Source of the DNA: Cytophagales bacterium
GTDB taxonomy: Bacteria; Bacteroidota; Bacteroidia; Cytophagales; Cyclobacteriaceae
DNA: 8,688 nt
Assembly: GCA_027317105.1 (NCBI GenBank)
Contig: DAHVFH010000138.1
Span: 1-8,688 of the forward strand
Direction of reading: 5' to 3'
Part shown: one piece after another, positions 4,156-8,688 of the stretch
Numbering within the stretch: the stretch's first letter is position 1
Layout: every line of letters begins with the position of its first letter
The notes under the pieces: model-generated
The model's database searches: none
Seen by the model: only the letters and a program-made list of their open reading frames with translations
What the model was told of the DNA's origin: nothing
Position numbers and translations under genes: made by a program

Positions 4156-6048
4156 TTAGAGCGCTCCGTTTTTAATTTCTTCGACTACACCTGGATCTAG
4201 CAAGGTGGTAATGTCCCCTAAGTTAGAGGTGTCGCCTTCGGCTACTTTGCGTAAAATCCTACGCATGATTTTTCCAGAACGCGTTTTTGGCAAGCCGGTC
4301 ACAAACTGAATTTTGTCTGGTTTGGCAATAGGCCCGATAATTTTGGCAACCGTTTCACGTATTTCGGCTCTCACTTTTTCTTCTTCTTTTGGCTTTTGAT
4401 AGCAAATGACAAACGCATAAACCCCTTGGCCTTTTATGTCGTGGGGATAACCAACCACGGCTGATTCGGCAACAGAAGAATGCTCGTCAATTGCGCTTTC
4501 GATTTCGGCTGTGCCTAAGTTATGGCCGGACACAATTAAAACATCGTCTACTCTTCCGGTAATCCGATAATAACCTTCTGCATCGCGCTTGCACCCATCT
4601 CCGGTGAAATACATTCCTGGAAAGGAAGAGAAGTAGGTCTCCTTAAATCGTTGATGGTTGCCGTAAATAGTCCGTGCCATAGACGGCCACGGAAATTTGA
4701 TGGCTAACCTTCCTTCAATGTTATTTCTAATAAGTTCATTGCCTTTTTCATCCATTACGGCAAGCTGAACACCGGGCAGCGGGAAGGAGGCAAAGGCAGG
4801 TTTCAGTTTTGTAATGTGCGCAATGGGCGAAATCATAAAACCGCCTGTTTCAGTTTGCCACCAGGTGTCGATGATGGGGCATTTACCTTTGCCAATGTGT
4901 TTATCATACCAGTGCCATGCTTCTTCATTGATTGGTTCACCCACACTTCCAATGACCTTGAGCGAAGAAAGATCATATTTTTCGACCAAATCAATAGGGG
5001 CTGTTTGCAAAGAACGAATGGCCGTAGGAGCCGTGTAAAAAATATCAACCTTATGCTTTTCCACCACTTGCCAAAAGCGGCCCATGTCAGGCCATGAAGG
5101 GATGCCCTCAAACATGAGTGTAGTTGCCCCCGCTGAAAGCGGTCCGTAAACGATGTACGAATGGCCCGTGATCCAGCCAATGTCGGCTGTGCACCAATAG
5201 ACTTGCCCCTTTTCGTATTGAAATGCAGTGCGGAATGTATAATCGGTATAAACCATAAAGCCACCGCATGTATGCACCATGCCTTTGGGTTTGCCCGTAC
5301 TTCCTGAAGTATACAGTATGAAGAGCAAATCTTCGGCATCCATTTCTTCTGCCGCACAAGTCGTTTCCACCTTCTCCATTTCATCATGCCACCAAAAATC
5401 ACGTCCCGGCTTCATTGTTGGTTTGGTGTTAATCCGTTCTAGCACAATCACTTTTTCTATGGATGGACATTGATCGACCGCAGTATCCACAATTGCCTTT
5501 AGGTCGGTCTTCTTGTCTCCACGAAATGATCCATCGGCAGTAAGCACCAAGCGGCATTGCGAATCGGTGATCCGGTCAACCAGAGAGCCTGAAGAAAATC
5601 CGGCAAAGACCACAGAGTGCACCGCGCCTATTCTTGCACAGCCAAGAAGTGCAAAAGCTGCTTCGGGTACCATTGGCATGTAAATGCAAACCCGATCGCC
5701 TTTTTTTATTCCGTTTGCCCTGAGCATGTTGCCCACTTTACACACTTGGTCGTGTAACTCTTGATAGGTGATCTTCCTGAATGGTTCTTTGGTATCGTTG
5801 GACTCCCATAGGATTGCGGTTTGGTTGGAGCGCGTAGCCAAATGCCGATCAATGCAATTTTCGGTGATATTTAGTTTTCCTCCCACAAACCACTTCACTT
5901 CGGGTTTGTGAAAATCCCATTCCAGGGTTTTGCTCCATTTTTTTCTCCAGGAGAAATCGCCAGCGACTTCCGACCAAAATTCTTCAGGATTGGAAATACT
6001 TCTCTGGTAGGTTTCTAAAAATTCTTTTTGATTGCCAATGATTTTCAT
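4156..6048 (-). CDS. acs: acetyl-CoA synthetase (AMP-forming)
   Basis: A 630-residue AMP-forming acetate-CoA ligase, near the family's usual 640-650. It activates acetate with ATP to acetyl-AMP and then forms acetyl-CoA in the cytosol. In order are seen the ACAS N-terminal region (LETYQRSISNPEEFW, 11-25), the P-loop-like core YTSGSTGKPKG (246-256), the substrate-pocket motif DTWWQTETGG (394-403), FTGDG (481-485), the hinge GRVDDV (498-503), and the C-terminal LPKTRSGKIMRR with the adenylation lysine K593. W397 is at the place of the tryptophan that restricts Acs to acetate, which favours acetate over propionate. K593 is the residue known in other bacteria to be switched off by acetylation. 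It leads the operon acs-GNAT-DUF3127 and is divergent from the aminotransferase. The upstream region shows no full promoter consensus; TTCATTTG on the minus strand near 6105-6112 is the nearest -7 candidate. Confidence 0.97.
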   Translation of the reverse strand: MKIIGNQKEFLETYQRSISNPEEFWSEVAGDFSWRKKWSKTLEWDFHKPEVKWFVGGKLNITENCIDRHLATRSNQTAILWESNDTKEPFRKITYQELHDQVCKVGNMLRANGIKKGDRVCIYMPMVPEAAFALLGCARIGAVHSVVFAGFSSGSLVDRITDSQCRLVLTADGSFRGDKKTDLKAIVDTAVDQCPSIEKVIVLERINTKPTMKPGRDFWWHDEMEKVETTCAAEEMDAEDLLFILYTSGSTGKPKGMVHTCGGFMVYTDYTFRTAFQYEKGQVYWCTADIGWITGHSYIVYGPLSAGATTLMFEGIPSWPDMGRFWQVVEKHKVDIFYTAPTAIRSLQTAPIDLVEKYDLSSLKVIGSVGEPINEEAWHWYDKHIGKGKCPIIDTWWQTETGGFMISPIAHITKLKPAFASFPLPGVQLAVMDEKGNELIRNNIEGRLAIKFPWPSMARTIYGNHQRFKETYFSSFPGMYFTGDGCKRDAEGYYRITGRVDDVLIVSGHNLGTAEIESAIDEHSSVAESAVVGYPHDIKGQGVYAFVICYQKPKEEEKVRAEIRETVAKIIGPIAKPDKIQFVTGLPKTRSGKIMRRILRKVAEGDTSNLGDITTLLDPGVVEEIKNGAL

Positions 6049-6211
6049 GCAGCTTATTTAAAGGGATTAAATTAAGGCGCAGTTTGCCCAAAACCAAATG
6101 AAAATACAGGATGATCGCTTCTTATCGAATATACCCTAACAATCATTTGTCTATTTCGCCTTTTTTGATCATCAATATTTTCTCCAACGCTTCTTCTTCG
6201 GATGATTTACT

Positions 6212-6219
6212 TATTTTTG
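6212..6219 (+). promoter_or_regulatory. probable -7 box of the aminotransferase gene
   Basis: TATTTTTG fully matches TAnnTTTG. It ends 24 bases before the ATG at 6244. It lies downstream of the alternative in-frame ATG at 6202, so if used it rules that earlier start out. No TTTG is present about 19 bases upstream, so the -33 half is missing or weak. The rest of the 195-base divergent region contains a small TTGAT-C-ATCAA palindrome (6165-6175) and nothing else recognised. Confidence 0.45.
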
Positions 6220-6243
6220 ACTTTTGTTTTAATCCAAACTAAA

Positions 6244-7437
6244 ATGTCCCTTTCCAACCGAATCAATGCAATAGAAGAGTCAGCCACGTTAGCCATGGCT
6301 GCAAAAGCCCGTGAGTTTAAAAATAGTGGCATCGATGTAATTAGCCTGAGTTTGGGAGAGCCCGATTTTAAAACACCTCAACACATTTGTGATGCAGCAA
6401 AAAAGGCGATTGATGACGGCAAGTATTTCTCCTATCCCCCGGTCGCTGGCTATCAAGACCTTCGCGAAGCATTGGCGGCCAAATATCAGAAAGAAAATAA
6501 CGTGCCCTACAAAGCAGAAAATATTGTGGTGTCTAATGGGGCAAAGCAATCCATTGCCAACGTGATGTTGGCGTTGCTTAATCCGGGTGATGAGGTAATT
6601 ATCTTTGCGCCCTATTGGGTAAGTTATGATGCGTTAGTCCGGCTTACGGAAGCAACTCCGGTGTTAGTGAAAGGAACCATAGAAACAGATTTTAAAGTAA
6701 CAGCCGCGCAAGTTGATAAAGCCATTACCTCAAAAACCAAAGCCTTAATATTCTCCTCTCCGTGTAACCCAACGGGCTCCGTATTTTCAAAAAAAGAGCT
6801 GGAGGCAATTGCCGCGGTAGTCTTGAAAAACCCAAATCTGTTGGTCATTGCAGACGAGATTTATGAGCACATTAATTTCACCGGAGATCAGACCAGCATT
6901 GCGTCTTTGCCAGGAATGTTTGACCGCACCATTACGGTAAACGGTTTTGCCAAAGGTTTTGCCATGACGGGCTGGCGTGTAGGTTATATTGCCGCACCAA
7001 AGTGGATTGCGGATGGAAGCAATAAAGTGCAAGGACAAATTACTTCTGCCAACTGCTCGATTTCGCAACGTGGAGCCTTAGCCGCTATTAGCGGAGACAT
7101 GAATCCCACCAAACACATGGTGGAAGAATACCACAAAAGAAGAGCTATCGTTTACGATTTATTAAAAGATATTCCGGGTTTAAAAGCAAACTATCCCCAA
7201 GGCGCATTTTATTTTTTCCCTGATGTGAGTTCGTTCTTTGGAAAATCGGATGGGGAAAGGAAAATCAACAATGCCGATGATTTTTGTTTGTGGATGCTGG
7301 AAAGAGGCCATGTTTCATTAGTGCCAGGAGGTGCTTTTGGAGATGACAATTGCGTAAGACTTTCCTACGCGGCTTCTGAGAAGGATTTGCGCGAAGCACT
7401 CACCAGAATGAAAACGATTTTGGCAACACTTAAATAA
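6244..7437 (+). CDS. PLP-dependent aminotransferase, aspartate aminotransferase class I (Ib-like)
   Basis: A 397-residue fold-type I aminotransferase of full family length. Visible landmarks are SLGEPDFKTP (36-45), the SYPPVAGYQDLREAL region (63-77), SNGAKQSI (97-104), SSPCNPTGS with N175, ADEIYEH with D204 and Y207 for the pyridine ring and O3' of PLP, the Schiff-base lysine K237 in NGFAKGFAMTGWRVGY, and R372 in VRLSYA that binds the substrate carboxylate. It moves an amino group between amino acids such as aspartate and 2-oxo acids; some members also use prephenate, and the exact substrate is not certain. The start was placed at 6244, not at the in-frame ATG at 6202. MSLSNRINAIEES matches the family's usual N-terminus, and the extra 14 residues (MIYLFLTFVLIQTK) would overlap the probable -7 box. 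It is divergent from acs and 72 nt upstream of the heptose kinase, perhaps co-transcribed with it. Confidence 0.93.
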   Translation: MSLSNRINAIEESATLAMAAKAREFKNSGIDVISLSLGEPDFKTPQHICDAAKKAIDDGKYFSYPPVAGYQDLREALAAKYQKENNVPYKAENIVVSNGAKQSIANVMLALLNPGDEVIIFAPYWVSYDALVRLTEATPVLVKGTIETDFKVTAAQVDKAITSKTKALIFSSPCNPTGSVFSKKELEAIAAVVLKNPNLLVIADEIYEHINFTGDQTSIASLPGMFDRTITVNGFAKGFAMTGWRVGYIAAPKWIADGSNKVQGQITSANCSISQRGALAAISGDMNPTKHMVEEYHKRRAIVYDLLKDIPGLKANYPQGAFYFFPDVSSFFGKSDGERKINNADDFCLWMLERGHVSLVPGGAFGDDNCVRLSYAASEKDLREALTRMKTILATLK

Positions 7438-7506
7438 TTCAAGATTTCAAATTCAAAATTGCAAATCAGCCTGTAATCTTGAATTTTGAAGGTTGAATTT
7501 TGAATT
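7436..7506. repeat. crossed inverted and direct repeats between aminotransferase and kinase genes
   Basis: Two perfect 11-bp inverted pairs interlock: AATTCAAGATT (7436-7446) with AATCTTGAATT (7475-7485), and AATTCAAAATT (7450-7460) with AATTTTGAATT (7496-7506). A 12-bp direct repeat, TTGAATTTTGAA, occurs at 7479-7490 and 7493-7504. The arms are near copies of one another, so a nested long hairpin with one G-U pair and one A-C mismatch is also possible. The element fills the whole gap from the stop codon to three bases before the next ATG. It has no terminal U-run, so it is not a standard terminator. Confidence 0.7.
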
Positions 7507-7509
7507 CCT

Positions 7510-8490
7510 ATGATTGAAAATATAGTTGAATCGTTTTCCTCTCTTCGGGTTTTGATTGTAGGTGATGTGATGCTCGACAGTTACATCTGGGGAGTTGTTG
7601 AGCGTATTTCTCCCGAAGCACCGGTTCCGATTGTTAACGTTAAAAAGAAAGATTTTCGTTTGGGCGGTGCCGCCAATGTAGCCTTGAATGTATTAGCCCT
7701 TGGAGCTACACCGATACTGTGCTCATTGATTGGTGATGATGATGACGGCAAGAAGTTGCTTCAGCGAATGGAAGAACGAGGAATGACCAAAGAAGGCATC
7801 ATCATAAGCACAGAGCGCCCCACCACGGTAAAGACGCGTGTCATTGCTAGTCATCAGCATGTGGTTCGTGTGGACGAAGAGTCCGATCAAGAGGTGTCTC
7901 CTCAGGAAGAGAGGCGAATGCTTGATCAAATTGAAAACTTGCTTCCGAAATGTCATGTAGTAGTTTTTGAGGATTATGATAAAGGGGCTATCAACTCGTC
8001 TATCATTGCACAAACTGTGACCTTAGCGATCAAGCACAACATTCCTACGGTGGTTGATCCTAAGAAAAGGAATTTTCTTTTCTACAAGGATGTCACCCTG
8101 TTTAAGCCAAATCTAAAAGAGCTGCGGGAAGGTTTAAAAATGGAAGTAACGGCTGCCAATCATCAACAAGTGGAGAAGGTCACGGCTACATTAAAAGAGA
8201 AGTTACGAGCTAAAGGCGTTATGGTAACATTATCCGAATATGGTGTTTACATGGATTGGGATGATCAAAAAATTAAATTACCAGCGCACGAGCGTGAAAT
8301 AGCTGACGTCTCTGGGGCCGGAGATACGGTCGTGAGTGTGGCTGCTCTTTGCACTGCCTTGAAACTGGACCCTAAAATCATTACAGCATTGTCAAATCTT
8401 GCTGGGGGCTTGGTATGCCAGCATGTAGGCGTGGTGCCTATTGATAAAGCAGAATTATTGGCCGAAGCTAAAAAGGAAAGTTTTCTTTGA
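7510..8490 (+). CDS. D-glycero-beta-D-manno-heptose-7-phosphate kinase (stand-alone HldE/RfaE domain I)
   Basis: A 326-residue PfkB-family sugar kinase corresponding to the N-terminal kinase half of HldE (RfaE). It phosphorylates D-glycero-D-manno-heptose 7-phosphate at O1 with ATP, a step toward ADP-heptose for the LPS inner core. Evidence: GDVMLDSYIWG (18-28), ERISPEAPVPI (31-41), the substrate loop RLGGAANVALN (50-60), the RVDEE motif (120-124), VVDPKKRNFLFYK (181-193) and FKPNLKEL (198-205), and PfkB signature 2 DVSGAGDT (266-273) with catalytic base D272. No cytidylyltransferase domain follows: the protein stops after the kinase fold, so domain II must be encoded elsewhere. The start ATG at 7510 gives the normal N-terminus. 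The gene follows the aminotransferase by 72 nt, and its TGA is directly abutted by a TCA, a minus-strand stop. Confidence 0.93.
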   Translation: MIENIVESFSSLRVLIVGDVMLDSYIWGVVERISPEAPVPIVNVKKKDFRLGGAANVALNVLALGATPILCSLIGDDDDGKKLLQRMEERGMTKEGIIISTERPTTVKTRVIASHQHVVRVDEESDQEVSPQEERRMLDQIENLLPKCHVVVFEDYDKGAINSSIIAQTVTLAIKHNIPTVVDPKKRNFLFYKDVTLFKPNLKELREGLKMEVTAANHQQVEKVTATLKEKLRAKGVMVTLSEYGVYMDWDDQKIKLPAHEREIADVSGAGDTVVSVAALCTALKLDPKIITALSNLAGGLVCQHVGVVPIDKAELLAEAKKESFL

Positions 8491-8688
8491 TCAGTCCTTA
8501 AATTGCTTTTCTAAGGGAAGCTCTTTTTCTAAATCTTCAATTATTTTAGAGTTGAGGAAGGCCATCAAAATGCTGATAGCCGATGAGGTGCAGGAGCTCA
8601 AAAACTGGTGCTATGCCAATTATGAGGGCCAATACGGTGCGATTTTGAATCGTTGTTTTGTGGTTGCCTAACATTAAATTTTTGTTTG
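8491..8688. other. unresolved right edge, possible broken minus-strand gene
   Basis: No confident gene. On the minus strand, a frame open from 8610 to a TGA at 8493-8491 ends in a protein-like tail (LNSKIIEDLEKELPLEKQ). A second minus-strand frame from the window edge, or from ATG at 8674, to a TAA at 8548-8546 reads as a hydrophobic segment (TVLALIIGIAPVFELLHLIG). The two overlap at 8546-8610, as expected for one membrane-protein gene with a frameshift. On the plus strand an ATG at 8571 starts a 33-residue frame (ADEVQELKNWCYANYEGQYG), ending at 8671. These cannot all be real. A convergent minus-strand gene ending flush with the kinase stop is my preferred reading. Confidence 0.25.

Noticed and set aside
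4814..5473. Several open frames on both strands across the middle of acs (for example 4833-5402 minus and 4816-5097 plus).
   Set aside because: They lie wholly inside the strongly supported acs frame, have low-complexity or Trp/Cys/Arg-rich translations, and show no family motifs. They are shadows of acs.
6202..6243. In-frame ATG at 6202 giving the aminotransferase 14 extra residues.
   Set aside because: The extension is hydrophobic and unlike the family N-terminus, and it overlaps the probable -7 box at 6212-6219. ATG at 6244 fits better.
7436..7506. CRISPR-like or terminator reading of the repeats after the aminotransferase.
   Set aside because: Units are only 11-12 bases, AT-rich and without regular spacers, and no GC-rich stem with a U-run is present.
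1..8688. A novel multi-gene defence or mobile system.
   Set aside because: Every sizeable frame belongs to a known housekeeping family or a DUF with chromosomal distribution. No nuclease, transposase, reverse transcriptase, helicase or toxin pair was seen.

Overview
The window looks like an ordinary chromosomal segment of a Bacteroidota bacterium, probably of the Cytophagales type (lineage is inference). The supporting signs are a promoter of the form TTTG-N19-TAnnTTTG upstream of the tRNA gene, no convincing Shine-Dalgarno sequences, the typically Bacteroidota families DUF2141 and DUF3127, a signal peptide ending in YAQ, and a KANL3/Tex30-like hydrolase. No phage, transposase, CRISPR array, toxin-antitoxin pair or defence gene was seen.

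Layout, left to right. Bases 1-250 (minus) hold the N-terminus of a lipoprotein with a periplasmic solute-binding domain of the MltF type. Bases 251-534 hold only a doubtful small ORF. Bases 535-1455 (minus) encode a ten-helix EamA/DMT transporter with a probable TTG start, and 1551-2207 (minus) an alpha/beta hydrolase with a GTG start; a perfect palindrome lies between them. Bases 2208-2550 have no gene apart from a rho-independent terminator next to the tRNA. A tRNA-Val(TAC) gene on the minus strand (2551-2625) is preceded by a broken copy of its own 5' end, split in the D-loop by a palindromic insert, and by a consensus promoter. Bases 2852-3283 (plus) encode a secreted DUF2141 protein whose stop codon overlaps that of the convergent DUF3127 gene.

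Bases 6048-3280 (minus) form a tight three-gene operon: acetyl-CoA synthetase (acs), a GNAT acetyltransferase 6 nt downstream, and a small DUF3127 protein 9 nt further on that ends in an SSB-like acidic tip (DDLPF). Divergent from acs is a class I aminotransferase (6244-7437), followed after 72 nt of crossed and direct repeats by a stand-alone heptose-7-phosphate kinase (7510-8490) for the LPS inner-core pathway. The last 200 bases are unresolved; protein-like frames occur on both strands.

Functionally the window is housekeeping: acetate activation with possible post-translational control by the neighbouring GNAT, amino-acid transamination, LPS heptose synthesis, membrane export, and a tRNA. 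The most interesting signals are small-scale: the split tRNA relic, the SSB-like tail, the abutting convergent gene ends, and the crossed repeats between the aminotransferase and the kinase. No new multi-gene system is evident.
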